Origin: Fennellomyces sp. T-0311 | Lineage: Eukaryota > Mucoromycota > Mucoromycetes > Mucorales > Lichtheimiaceae | DNA: 64,000 nucleotides | Reading direction: 5' to 3' | Assembly (NCBI GenBank): GCA_025266875.1 | Contig: JALLLT010000001.1 | Location: 1,054,001-1,118,000, forward strand | Shown here: positions 34,805 through 47,201 of the stretch, one piece after another | How positions within the stretch are numbered: position 1 is the stretch's first letter | How the letters are laid out: each line of letters begins with the position of its first letter | Translations under genes and position numbers: made by a program | Notes under the pieces: generated by a model | Told to the model about the DNA's origin: nothing | The model's input: the letters and a program-made list of their open reading frames with translations, nothing else | The model's database searches: none

Positions 34805-37256
34805 TGTTATACTATAAAAAGTTTAAAATTTGAGATTCCCGCATTCAACAGTCGTCATGGAGACCCATTCCGTTAAATCGACCCTCTTTATCCTTTCTAT
34901 ATCCTTTCTTTTCCCATATTTTCTCTCTTTTGCCACTCGTCCTTTTGGATTCTCGCTTCATAACGGTTGGATGCCTTACCCCTAATGGATGGATGGAGAG
35001 GAGGTTTTGCCTGGTTACAGCGGATGCCTGGCACAATGCAGACAATCGCTCACGCGGGGCTTGAAATATTCTGTCCGGCTCGGGCAACCAAATGCTATAC
35101 TTTGTGAGTAGAGTACTCTGCAGCTAAAAAGTCCTTTTGATATGTATTTCACATATCAAGAACCCGGCTTCAAAAGTCTATTACGTAGGTAATAGAAGAA
35201 GCGGTAGTAGTTAAGCAGAGCTTGGCAGTTACAGTATGAAGCGCGTGCTATCATACGTGATAAGGCGAGCAATACATACAGTATCTCTTTATTTACAAGC
35301 AAATCTCCGCTGAATCAACACTAGTTTAAATAGCTGAGAAGACTTAAATACCAGGCCGTGTCGTCGGTATCCTACTTCTAGTTATCAATAACTTGCTTAT
35401 CATGCAGCTGCTGCCGCAATGCGATGGGTGGAGCTGTGTTCTGAACGAGTGCACGAAAGTCACATCAGCATTTCTTTATGGCACGGGATCCGTTTCTGTT
35501 GTGATATATCATCGGGTGCTTCCGTCTCGCTTGAAAATATTTTATCAATAAGCAAGTTTTATCAATGAATCACGATTAATTTTACCCATAGTCAGGTATA
35601 ATGATGCAGCTTGGCCAAAGCACCTTTGTTCCTTGGACTTTTTCGTAACAATGAGCTGTATATATTTTATGTCAATCCTACAGTATATCACTCTTATAGG
35701 TAACGTTTCTAGTGTCAAAAACGTCCACAACGACTTCCAAGATTTCTTGGGACACAAAGTAAGTCGCGGTTGGGTAATAATACATAATGTTGCATTCCTG
35801 ATGACAGCTGTACTTTTCAATTTTTTATCAAATGTCTTTCCTTCGCCATTACTATCCTGATGGTAGGGCAACGTACCGCCCTAAAAAGTTCTGTGCCTTG
35901 CCACGACACAGGTGGCAATATAATTCGCGATGGTGGTTAGTGTGGCCTTCGGGTAGAAGCATCACCCACTCTTACTTGGTAGGTGACTTTAAAAAAACTT
36001 TGGAGTGCATGATATCTATTGAAGAGTATTTTTCCGCCGCATGTAACGCTCCTATCCTGTACCTGATCATCTGTTCCATTTGCTTACAGTAAATTGGTAT
36101 ACTTTTTGATTTTCTGTTACTGAAACCAAAGCACTTAAATGGATGGGATTGATTGGATATCCTTCCGTTCGTTCGACCAATAAAGAGTAAGGTTTCCTTC
36201 GAACTTGAGACATGGCGACTTCATATATCTCAGAGTACCCATGTTAATTACAAAGATCATTTACGCATCATCACTCAATAGCTTTAAGAAAGCATCTCTA
36301 GTCTGTAAAATGATATCCAGATTGTATCAACTGCTATATTTCTATATTGAAATTAGTGGTAATGTTCTTTGAGTAGCACATCTCAAACAAAGTGCTACCG
36401 CTTGACAACACTTGATGTGAGAACCGCTCAAGTATTTCCAACCTTTACAGGAATATTCAACTTCCCAGATGTCACTGATTGTGTACATCCAGTATTTATG
36501 GAATCATCATATTACTTTATCAGCTACAGGTTGTTGATCCGTTCTCATGTTATAAATTACCTCTGAAACGGAATAAAGCGCTGGAAGACTAAAACGGATC
36601 GTGGAGTGGCGTCTTATTTTAATTCCTAAAACCCCACATTTTTCACATCGGAGTGATCGGTGTCGTCGAATTTGGGTAAATCTGTCGGATTCTTTCGGCT
36701 GTTCCACGATCACTAAATAATGTTGCGTATACCATCCACTAGTGTATTGCTCACCAGATCAGTACAAAAACCATATTGGTTTATAATCCGACGAGTAGAC
36801 CAGAGGGCGGGGACTGTATCAAATCGGCGGACCGATAGTCACTGTATAGAATTCGTCGAAAGAAACAGCTGGGGAGCCACGTAGGACGGGCCAAGGCTCG
36901 TACAACCATAGATTTAAAACCATGTGTGTCTGGTTTTATTTTATGTAAAGCTCCTTCACTCGACTTGATTTGATAAGGAATATCGCGTCATTTCTGAAAG
37001 CCAGTGGGCACGATCACTTTCCAAATGCCACCTTTTTATCTCTGGGAAAATGTTTCTGTGATATAACCTCGTTTGGTGTCCTATGCTCTGTTGTTATGCT
37101 TGTCTCGAGTGCTCACCAATCTTAATTCCCACGTCGAAACAACTTGGCGTACCTAGGGTCGAGATCGAGATTTATTTTTTTGGTTCAATAAAGGCAATGG
37201 GGATTTCTTTTACCCTTTTTCCTTTTTCTTTCATTTCTTCAAAGCTATACACAACC
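34805..37256. other. Intergenic region
   Basis: About 2.4 kb between the divergent eL32 and MFS genes. Short frames only (for example 35545-35871, -), none with recognised domains. It ends in a CT-rich leader before the MFS start. Confidence 0.5.
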
Positions 37257-39459
37257 ATGCCACAACAGCAGAACGATAAAGACATTGATGAAGCAACAGT
37301 TCATCAACAAGAAATTGAGGATGATGTGATCGTTGATGTGATCCGGGAACAGGCAGAAACTACAAACGACAGCTCTTCAGTTACCACCACCTGTCATAGA
37401 GATGAAAATACATTTAAAAGGGATAAAAAACGATGGGGAAGCACCCAGTGGAGAAATTTGCGAAGCGGTGTAGCAAGAGACGAAACTGTTGATCCGAGAA
37501 ACTTTCCAGCATACAAGAAGCGATTAATTATGATCCAGATGATGTTTGCCGCCATGATGTAAGTCGATACATATGTTACATACGTGAAATAAGACGATAT
37601 GGTTCTCATCGGATATCACAATTCTTTGATCATGTAATTTAGTACACCACTCTCAACGACTATATCAGTAAGTTCAATTCAAGTCAATTGTGTTTGATAT
37701 AGCTCGCTGTATTAACAAGCTCAATAGCTTCCAGCGTTGCCTACGATGCAACAAGATCTCCAAACTTCTGAAACGGCTATCAATGCAGCTACAAGTACGT
37801 GTGATGAAACCGTATTTTGTCTGGTATTTTTCTGATTTACAGTACCGCAATAGCTTCCATCTTTGTGTTTTTTAACGCTTCGGTTGTAAGTTTCTCCGTT
37901 ACCAGTTTTTGTACCGTGAACCCCGAACTAACAACGCCTTTTTTGAATATAAATACATTAGCCAATCATTTGGGCGTCTTACAGCGATGTATATGGTAAG
38001 TATTGTTACCCATGAAGCAAAAGACTTGCTTACCTATTTGCTTACGTAGGTCGCCGACGGATCTATTTGATATCAATTGCCATTGCAATTATTGGAAACG
38101 CATGCTGTGCAGTATCGATCAACATTGCCATGCTCATTGTGTTCCGTATCATGAGTGCCGTTGGAAGCTGCTCGGTACCTATATTTCCTTTTGACGATTG
38201 ATCAACTTTTGATACTCATACGCGAGGTCAGATTTTAACAGTAGGAACAGGAATATTGTCAGACATCTACGGACCTGGAGAACGAGGTAAAGCCTATTCC
38301 TGGTTTGTTTCAGCGCCACTCGTAGTTCCTGCTGTAGCGTATGTTTCTTTCCAAAAAATGCATACAGCCTGTTTCTTTCTGAAACTAAATTAATTTGGTA
38401 TAGCCCTGTCATTGGCGGATATCTCACAGAAGGTCTCGGCTGGCGAAGTACTTTTGCGTGCATCGCGATCTACGCATTTTGCACTTGGGTTGTCATGGTT
38501 TTTGCATTACCTGAATCTCTCCGTCGCTCGGAAATATTTGACTTACCGACAAGAGTCAACGAAAAGAATGAAACCGTCAAGGATCAAAAAGTGATCGCCA
38601 AGAGACGATTTGTCAACCCCGTATCTGCATTAAGATTGGTGCGACACCTGAATGTTATTCTGCCTGCTTTCTTTTCCGGGATCTTGTAAGATTTTGATCT
38701 TCTGAACTATAAGGAGGTACTTAATCATAGTGATTTTGATAGGTACTTTACATTCTTTGCCATCAACACTACGCTGACATGGATCTATTCTAATCAGTAT
38801 GGATTCAGTCCTGGTATTGTCGGCGTATGTTATATAGCTGGTGCACTTGGCGGCATTGTCGGTAGTACAATTGCAGGCTTAATATCCGATCGTTTATATG
38901 CAGCCGATGTTGCAAAAGGACTTAAAGCATATCCTGAGCGGCGGCTTCACTATCCGCTCTTTGGTGCATCAATTGCTATTCTAGTTCTCAGCACTGTTGC
39001 GTATGGTTGGTGCACCGGTATGAACTTACATTTTGTAATAGGCCTTATAGCGCTTTTCTTTGGTATGCTCCCCACCTCAAAAGCCCATTGTGCGTACTAA
39101 AGTTTTTTATGCATGTTTATAGCATTTGCCAGCCTGATTGTTCCATCGATTGTGCTGACAGTGTATCTCGTGGAGTGCTATCCCAAGCACAGTGCATCAG
39201 CAGCAGGTATATTGGTATCAAAAGAAGCTGTAAGGAATTTGGCTTAACTGGTTGTGTACACATAGCTTGCAATAATTTAATTCGATTCTGTATGGGAGGC
39301 GTGGGAGCACTCGTTGCATCGGATTGCCAGCAAGCCATAGGAAATGGCCCATTCTTCAGCGCATGTGCCGGTGCAATCTTCCTCGGTTCGGGATTAATCA
39401 TTTGGACTAAACAAGGTCGAGCAAGATGGGCAAGCACTCGCGAATTAAATAATCATTGA
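37257..39459 (+). CDS. MFS transporter, DHA1 drug/polyamine family
   Basis: Eleven exons (37257-37558, 37643-37667, 37728-37798, 37843-37885, 37962-37995, 38050-38174, 38232-38338, 38404-38685, 38743-39062, 39123-39206, 39266-39459) give about 528 aa. A hydrophilic N-terminal tail of about 95 residues precedes about 12 membrane segments. Seen: PLSTTISLPALPTMQQDLQT, IIWASYSDVYGRRRIYLIS (the DHA1 loop 2-3 signature), GTGILSDIYGPGERGKAYSW, APVIGGYLTEGLGWRSTFAC, AGLISDRLYA and LTVYLVECYPKHSASAAA. The family expels drugs, polyamines or small acids by proton antiport; the substrate is unknown. Exon 2 has only 25 nt. The donor of intron 3 (AC|GTGTGA) is weak, and introns 3 (44 nt) and 4 (76 nt) are the least certain. 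Confidence 0.9.
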
Positions 39460-39998
39460 TATCAAGTTCGAGTTTGACGTATATTATTAGAATCTGTATA
39501 TATAGCTATTAAGACGTAATAATACCGTCAATTAAAGATCATAATGAAACAAATCAAAGATCTTGCCAATGTTACCAACAAGTATGATATAATTAATGTG
39601 CCTGGTAAACAATTGATTGCCATGGTTAATAAGTGCTGAGTGCCTAGCAACAGGTTGCTACACACATTTATAACATTCTACGTTAATCATATCAACACCT
39701 TCGCAGTCCGTTTACATAGAATACGTAGTCCTTACGTACGCGCAAATCACGAATCGCAATATAATCGACAAGGTTGTGGTAACCACATTCCAATAATCTG
39801 AATCTTTGCCATGGAAACCAAACGATTGCGTTTCTATGTATGGGGACTCTTCTCGTACTAGTAAATATTTAGGTCACAAGAGTCTACATGACTGCGGCCA
39901 GGTACGAGCAGCTTTAAAAAGCCATCTCATATTCTTCATGCGTACAAGATGCTTCTCTTTCGTTTTTTCCTTACACTTACACTGTAACGCTAAATAAA
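39460..39998. other. Intergenic region
   Basis: AT-rich spacer between the MFS gene and the unknown decaying gene. No supported feature. Confidence 0.5.
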
Positions 39999-41093
39999 AT
40001 GTTTCTCTCTATCCTTTTTCGACCTTTCACTGCGCGAAGTTCTTCAAAAAACGATCAATGGATTCATGTACAAAATTCGAAAGCTGACGAGTTTTCCGAA
40101 AACATCCCTTGTGAAGTTGTCGATAAATCTGAAGTTGACGACTTTTATGACATCGGAGCATGGGATACTATCAACTTTTACGATGTCATGCTTGCACACG
40201 TAAGCAAAGATGACAATAACATGGGCATTGTATACTCAAAAGTGTAATGAATAGGTGTCAGAAGAACCGGCCTTATCCGACCGAGATCGCCGCATGGCAC
40301 AGCGTCGTCGCTCGCGAAACGTAACCTTCTCATGCATCGATCAAATAAGGTAATATCCTCAAGCTATTGCTTCGTCTTCATTTGTTTAAAATATGTACTT
40401 TTGTTTAGATTGTTCAAAAGTGAAAGCGCTGTTGCGGAATGGCTACCTATATACCACCGGGTTATCGATGATCGACCATAACTATCTCTTTGTCGTGGGG
40501 CTGCGGTGTATTCTGAAGGTATGTCAAACTTTTTAAGCGAGTTGTCAGCAAAATGTTAATTTTCTATCGATACTTCACTAGTGACTTTGTTTCCTGTTAA
40601 ACCACTCAACAAATCATCACACTGGAAAAAGGAATTATACGATGGGATTGGACTGAAAACATGCAGAAAACAGGAAATATGTAAGTCAAACTTGAATTTA
40701 TCTTGCATCTTGTTGAATGGATATTCCCTGGGAGCGTTTTTTCATACTCTATCTTACAAACATGGTACGATGCGTCCAAAAGCATTCAAAAATGGTTATC
40801 TTTCTACTCAACACTTGTATGCATATAGATATAGAAAAATGTAATAATTTTTGTTCATAAACAGAGTCGTACGTATGCACATGATAAATACGTGGTGGTT
40901 TATCTGGATGACTTATCGGACTAGAAGAAAGGTGATGCCAGGTATTGGTATCCTAATCCCGCTTATTGGGTATTAATAGAACAGATCGCCGATAAGAAAC
41001 CATGGTGGTACATGTTCAAGTTGTTCTCAGATTTCGAGTACGATTCATTATCTGCTGGTAATAGCTTTATACCCAATGTATCAATGGGCTAGG
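39999..41093 (+). pseudogene. Unknown multi-exon gene, probably decaying
   Basis: Exons 39999-40199, 40255-40349 and 40409-40481 read as a 122-aa protein (MFLSILFRPFTARSSSKNDQ ... AEWLPIYHRVIDDRP). The region looks like the 5' part of something longer. In the next frame the third exon continues as LLRNGYLYTTGLSMIDHNYL and FVVGLRCILK up to a GTATGT donor. Further exon-like blocks follow: VTLFPVKPLNKSSHWKKELY (from 40582), WYDASKSIQKWLSFYSTL (about 40765), then SRTYAHDKYVVVYLDDLSD (from 40864), an in-frame TAG, and RYWYPNPAYWVLIEQIADKK with PWWYMFKLFSDFEYDSLSAG up to a stop near 41091. One frameshift near 40430 and one nonsense codon would explain the pattern. I recognise no family. Alternatively the 122-aa product is the real gene. 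Confidence 0.5.
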
Positions 41094-41651
41094 CCATCAA
41101 GCTTTTTCTGCTGTCAGTGCGACATTGTATCTCTACACATGTCGTATATCCCCCCATCGACATATCAATTAGTGCTTTTTCCTAAATAATACTTTCTAGA
41201 TCATCCCATACGATCACAACTTTTCATGCACCAAATGGTACTGTGAAGTCGATGTCGTTGGGTTTACCGACTGGAACATGTGTTTATTGTATTATTTTTT
41301 TCGATCAACATGTTTCAAACAGTAGGCATAAAAGCTGTTTCAATTTCATGTTGCTAGCGCTTTTGCTTTCTTATTGTCATGTCAACATCATGTCACAATA
41401 GTGATTGATCACTCAAGCTGATGATGACCTAGAAACCACATGTTGCTCACGATATGTCCACAAACGCCATTTGTCTCGTCTCTGGTATTAGAAAGTGCGG
41501 AGCGTTGAACACGATAAAGCAGTGCATCCTCTGTCGGCATAAAAAAAGCACCAAGAGTAACGACTCCGATGACATCACCGGTCGGTTCGGAGCTGTGCTA
41601 CTAGTTCGCCTCGCCTACTCTAGAGTGCTTGGCTTCCTTTAAGCTTTAACA
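41094..41651. other. Intergenic region, Rab gene promoter side
   Basis: No supported gene. The last 40 bases before the ATG at 41652 form the leader of the Rab gene. Confidence 0.5.
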
Positions 41652-42637
<986 letters not shown>

Positions 42638-42732
42638 TAAATCTTTACCACACACATACACCAACAACAATACGGATTGGTTCCAAGTGAAGTAACTGAT
42701 ACAAACTATAACCCTGCCCTCGTCGCCTCTCT

Positions 42733-42738
<6 letters not shown>

Positions 42739-42768
<30 letters not shown>
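42739..42768. repeat. (CT)n microsatellite
   Basis: About 15 CT units in the presumed 3' region of the Rab gene. Similar simple tracts lie at 1951-1965 (GT), 47185-47202 (TA), 55349-55374 (CT) and 62496-62512 (GA), mostly in promoters or 3' ends. Confidence 0.85.
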
Positions 42769-42771
<3 letters not shown>

Positions 42772-43129
42772 CCTCCCCTACGCTTTTTTTTATATGCAAG
42801 TCGACCATTACACCACTACGCGCCTACGAGATTAGACGAACCGGAAATATGCTTTCCTTCTGTATCCCTTCATTTTGTAATTGACTCCTTTGGCTTCTCT
42901 TAAAAAATTCGTTTTTCCCGTCTCGGTCTCGCAGAACAAATACCAACATTGTGTGTCCCAGAAAAGAGGCCAGGGGGTGCTTGTCACCAAGGTGAAAAGG
43001 AGGGGCCTGGTTAATGCAGGTGTGTGTATTTGTACTGTAAAAGGTGCGTATAACAACTAAGAGGATATATATATATGTATATAAGCGTACGGATATAAGG
43101 GTATTCGATGCGGAGGGTGTATATATGAG
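42769..43129. other. Convergent intergenic region
   Basis: Lies between the 3' ends of the Rab gene (+) and the F-box/LRR gene (-). It includes a short (TA)n stretch near 43068. No supported gene. Confidence 0.5.
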
Positions 43130-44838
43130 TTAGAGAATGATACAATTTGCAGCATAAGGCTGTCCCGCAGCACCAGCAGCATTATCTGGACGGCGACGGT
43201 GGTAGGCGATGGTGTTATATCGTCCCCGTGCAGTCGTGGCGTTGCGTCGTAGGCGGGCTCGACCTCGTAAGTTTAACGACATGACCTCACTCTCCTCGTC
43301 CCCGTCCTCCTGCCCATGGTCGTCTTCGTCTCTCCATGAATAGAAGCTTTTGATTGTCAGCATGGGACTGGCTTTGGCGAGCGCCGATCGCACGCCTGTC
43401 TCGGTGATGTTGGAGCAATCCAGCACCTCCACACTCAATTTCCGTCGTTTTTCTTCTTTTGGGTCGGGATCGTTTTCGGCAGTAGTCGATGCAGGAGTCG
43501 CAGTAGCGGAAGCGGGCGGTGATGAAGAGAAGAATGTGAAGCTTGAATCCTCGCGGTTGCTATTGGGCGATGGTGGCTGGGTCAAGAACATGGCAATGGT
43601 GTCCAAGGCTTCGTCGGTCACTATGCAGTTGTCCAGTTCGAGGTGCTGCAACTGATGGCACACGCCGTGTAGCACAAGGTGTGTGATAGCATCATCGGCA
43701 ATTTGTGTACAGTTGGAGAGACACAAGCGTCGCAAATTGGGTTGGTGGTTGGCGAGTGACTTTACGGTGATGCCTGTGATTTGCTGCAGGTCCTCGAGAT
43801 CGAGGTGAGTCAGGGTACGCAAGCGTGGGGCCAGATAACAGAAACCCTGATCTGTCAGCAACACGCAGCCGGCCAGTTCGAGATGGGTCAGTTTGGAACA
43901 GTGGATGGCGATATGACGTAAAGAGGCATCGGAAAGACGAGCACAGCTGGACAAGTTGAGATGCGACAGGGGCAGTTGGTGCCGGAGAAATGCCAGCAAT
44001 GCACCATCGCTGAGTCCAGTGCAGGATGCCAGACAGAGGTGACTGAGGCGCGTCAAATGTTTTCCCAGAATGTCCATGGTTACATCGTTCAGCTGCGGAC
44101 ATCCGTTCAATTTCAAGCAAGTAAGCTCAGGACAACCTCGTGCAATAGCCTGTACGCCCTGACCGGTCAGATTCCGACACCATCCAATGTTGAGTTTCTC
44201 GAGATGCGACAGTCGGCCGACAACCATCAGCGTGGAGTCCTTGACGGTGTCCAGACCAGACAGATCCAAAACCCTCAGCTGTTTTGCGCTCTGCAGAAAA
44301 CAGGCGATGCTGTGGGTGGACAGGCCGCGACAATCCTTGAGATGCAGCTCTTGGACGTTCGGACAATGGCCAGCTAGGGTCCTTAACCCGTGTCCAGTCA
44401 GCTGGACGCAGCCTCTGTATGATATTGGGTGTCTCAGTGCCCTTGGTTCTCTCTCTGTGTGTCTCTCTCCCTCGCTCAAACCAAACAAACCTGAAATTGG
44501 CTACCCTCAGAAATTTGCCAGCGGCCACCCCAAGCCTGAGTAGCTGCTCGGATGGAATCGCGCTGTAGAATGGCGTGACATCGATCTTGGTCCATAACGT
44601 GCCATCCAAGGCAAGCCGTTTCCATTTTTGACACACCTACACACAATTTATCAGTGGTCTTATGTTTTTTTTTTCTTTCTGTCGGACTGCATACGGCGGT
44701 CGCTTTTAAAAGTTCCTGTGAAGGAAGGTGCGAGAGGATCCTGATTTGGAGCTCGTCGGGCAGGCGCAGGAACGGCGATAGTGTTGCCACTGCAGAAAGA
44801 AGGGGCGGCGGAGGTCGCACGATCAATGGGCGGGTCAA
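43130..44838 (-). CDS. F-box / LRR protein, FBXL2/Grr1-like
   Basis: Exons 44695-44838, 44491-44636 and 43130-44414 give about 524 aa. The F-box is LPDELQIRILSHLPSQELLK, continuing ATAVCQKWKRLALDGTLWTK. About ten cysteine-containing LRRs of the AMN1/FBXL type follow, each near 26 residues (for example LHLKDCRGLSTHSIACFL, LNIGWCRNLTGQGVQAIA, LCLASCTGLSDGALLAFL, LCLSNCTQIADDAITHLV). The LRRs are interrupted by a Ser/Pro/Thr-rich insert, then one more repeat (VLDCSNITETGVRSALAKAS) and an acidic then basic tail. Role by family: SCF substrate receptor. Intron 2 (76 nt) is purine-rich on its coding strand. It is divergent from the Myb gene, with 307 nt between starts. Confidence 0.93.
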
Positions 44839-45145
44839 GACGTGTGGGGCAAAAGCGGCCTACCTGTCGTCTGGTCTATGGAGGGCGGCATGGACAAAGA
44901 AAAAAGGAAAATTGAGGAGAAGAAGAGGAAAAAGAAAAGAGAGAAAAAGGAAAGCAGCATGCACCACAGAGTCAAATGGGTGTCCATCTTGACACTCATG
45001 TGACCGTTCGCTTTATAAACAACAAGCGTCAATACAACCCGCATGCACCAAAAAAACAGCCCGTCTATTTATCCGCCCGCTTTTGTGCTTTCACGCGCGC
45101 GTGTTTTTTTTCTGTTGGCGAATTCTTGTCCTCCCTCCCCCCAAT
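44839..45145. promoter_or_regulatory. Shared divergent promoter region
   Basis: The 307 nt between the F-box/LRR gene (-) and the Myb/SANT gene (+). Purine-rich on one side (GAAGAAGAGGAAAAAG near 44918) and CT-rich just before the ATG at 45146. A TTTATAAA lies near 45011. Confidence 0.4.
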
Positions 45146-46176
45146 ATGAACCTTCTTTCAACGTTTCACGCTGCAGGCCCATCTCCTTTTGCAACGCTAT
45201 TTCGTCGTACGTTTTTCATAGCCGCGAGCCGCCTCCAGCAGTCCGCCCCCGAATTGAAGCATGTCGACTCCCACACCCGCACCCGCCGCATCTGGAGCAA
45301 GGAGGATTCAGACAAGCTCGTCGCCATGGTCAAGCAGATCGGCCCCAAATGGACTCAGATCTCGCACGAGTTGAATCGCCCGCCATCCGTCGTCTTCAAC
45401 CGCTACAAACTGCTCACAGACACCGTTGAATTCCACGGCCCATGGACCCAAGAGGAGCTGGATCGATTGGCCGAATTGACCAAGGGAAAATCACTCAAGT
45501 CTATTGACTGGGACCAAGTACGCGTCCAAATGCCGCGTCTCAGACCAGTGCCCATCCTGCGCCTGACCTTTAAGCATTCGATCGACCCAGTGATTCGCCA
45601 CGGTCGCTGGACTGATGAGGAAATAGAGCGCTTGCAGGAGCTGGTCGGTTTATATGGCACGGACGATTGGGACGCCGTGTCCAGCAGCATCCGTACGCGT
45701 ACCCGACGACAATGTCTGGAACGGTGGCGGTGGCAACAACAGGCGGGATTGAAGAAAGGTAAACATTCCACGTGGGACTGGCTGGTAAGTTTCCTAATCC
45801 ATGTGGTTTTCTAGGACGGTACACCGAAGAAGAAGACATCGCCATCATCGAAGCAGTGAAGATTTACGGCGAAAACTTTGCGCAAGTCAAAGAGGCTATC
45901 GGCAGCGATCGCACGGCGCGCAACATCTCGCAGCATTACCGATACGCATTGTGTCCACAAACGGATCGATCTCCTTGGACAGACGAGGAGGAAGAAACAA
46001 TGTATGACTTGTGTAACAAGTACAATCACGATATGAACAAAGTCAAGGAGCACACAGGCAGCCGACGGAGCGCAAAGGACATGTGGAACCACTATTACCG
46101 CGTGCACAGAAAGCGCACCGGAAAGTCTAAAGTGCCAGGAGAGGACGATGGCAACAAGGGAGAAAGTAAACTTTAG
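45146..46176 (+). CDS. Five-repeat Myb/SANT-like protein
   Basis: Exons 45146-45758 and 45815-46176 give 324 aa. Five Myb-like units follow each other: RRIWSKEDSDKLVAMVKQIG, GPWTQEELDRLAELTKGKSL, GRWTDEEIERLQELVGLYGT, GRYTEEEDIAIIEAVKIYGE and SPWTDEEEETMYDLCNKYNH, each with the usual spaced aromatic residues. Such proteins bind DNA (Myb, REB1/TTF1, SNAPC4 relatives). The N terminus before repeat 1 (LLSTFHAAGPSPFATLFRRT, then FFIAASRLQQSAP) is rich in Arg, Ser and hydrophobics and lacks acidic residues, like a mitochondrial presequence, so a mitochondrial DNA-binding role is possible. It stops 44 nt from the convergent reductase gene. The exact target is unknown. Confidence 0.85.
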
Positions 46177-46220
46177 AAGGCTATTAATAGTGCACGCGCA
46201 CACACACAATATGGCACAAT

Positions 46221-47073
46221 CTAAAAGATAAAGGGAATGACCGCCTTTCGCGATGACGGGTATTCTTCCTTGAATTCGTTCTGGTACCAGGCATGCGCGC
46301 GCGTGGCACGTGGGAACAGGTTGCCGATGGTGGCGGCGAGGAACGTCAGTGCGGGATAGCTGCCCCACGTAATAACCGCAAATCCTGCCCACTCGATCGC
46401 CTCGCCAAAGTAGTTGGGACAGCTGACAAACTTGAACAGACCACCGTGCGGGATAAAGTACCGCTGCTTCGGGTTTTTGGCACGCCGCAGGTTGAACAGG
46501 ATATTGTCGTGATACACATTAATCGCGAATCCAAGAACCCAGAGGCCGAGGCCCACAGGCACGTTGAGCGTGTTCATCGGGAATGAGTGGCGTGCACACC
46601 AAACACCGTTCGTGTAACCGTTGAGGATATTAAACCCTAACATCGCGATGGACGTGATAGCGTGCAACGGAGCCATCGACGGCGCACGGTACGGGTGCAG
46701 CACAGCGCGGTTAATATAATGAGCCATCCAAAGCCTAAACAGTAGCACCTGGCTTGGTTCCCATGGTGATGGTGCAACCAGCAGCATCGACAATGTGAAC
46801 ATGACAGGTGACACCGCCTCCACAATACACCACGTCCATTTCCCTGGAAAGCTCCAATCGAAGAATAAGTTTCCTGCAAACCGACCTGTGTTTGAAGTTA
46901 ACCGACAAATTCCAGTGCTGTTTTCCCTTCGTTTTGTTACCGTAAGGAGCATCAATCCAAAACAGTATCGGTGTATAGATTGGCGGCATAAGCGCATAAG
47001 CCGTCAAAAGTGCATTATACGTGTTGGGATCTCGCCATGTTGCAATGGCTTTGGGGATCAACTCGGCCAACAT
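46221..47073 (-). CDS. Steroid 5-alpha-reductase family membrane enzyme
   Basis: Exons 46941-47073 and 46221-46885 give 265 aa. The family consists of multi-pass ER enzymes that reduce a steroid or polyprenol double bond with NADPH. Seen: hydrophobic segments, AHYINRAVLHPYRAPSM, LGFAINVYHDNILFNLR and the NADPH-side signature RYFIPHGGLFKFVSCPNYFG with EAIEWAGFAVITW, ending EEYPSSRKAVIPFIF. These match the C-terminal steroid-dehydrogenase domain over its length. Start: ATG at 47073 (MLAELIPKAIATWRD). An in-frame ATG at 47130 is also possible, but a CCACAG just before 47078 suggests a leader intron. Substrate (sterol, polyprenol or very-long-chain enoyl-CoA) not resolved. Confidence 0.9.
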
Positions 47074-47201
47074 GATTGCTGTGGAAAAAAAAGAGTGTGT
47101 ATTATTTCGGAGAGACAAATTCCATTTCATGCTTTTTAAAAAAATGTTAAGTCGTGTCGTAATTCTTTTATCACTTTCTCTTTCTATATATATATATATA
47201 T
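47074..47201. promoter_or_regulatory. Short shared divergent promoter with (TA)n
   Basis: Only 128 nt separate the starts of the reductase (-) and the CDF transporter (+). The region has a (TA)9 tract (47185-47202) immediately before the transporter ATG and T-rich blocks. Confidence 0.45.

Noticed and set aside
43350..43655. Plus-strand frame of 101 codons
   Set aside because: Antisense shadow of the F-box/LRR gene exon 3.
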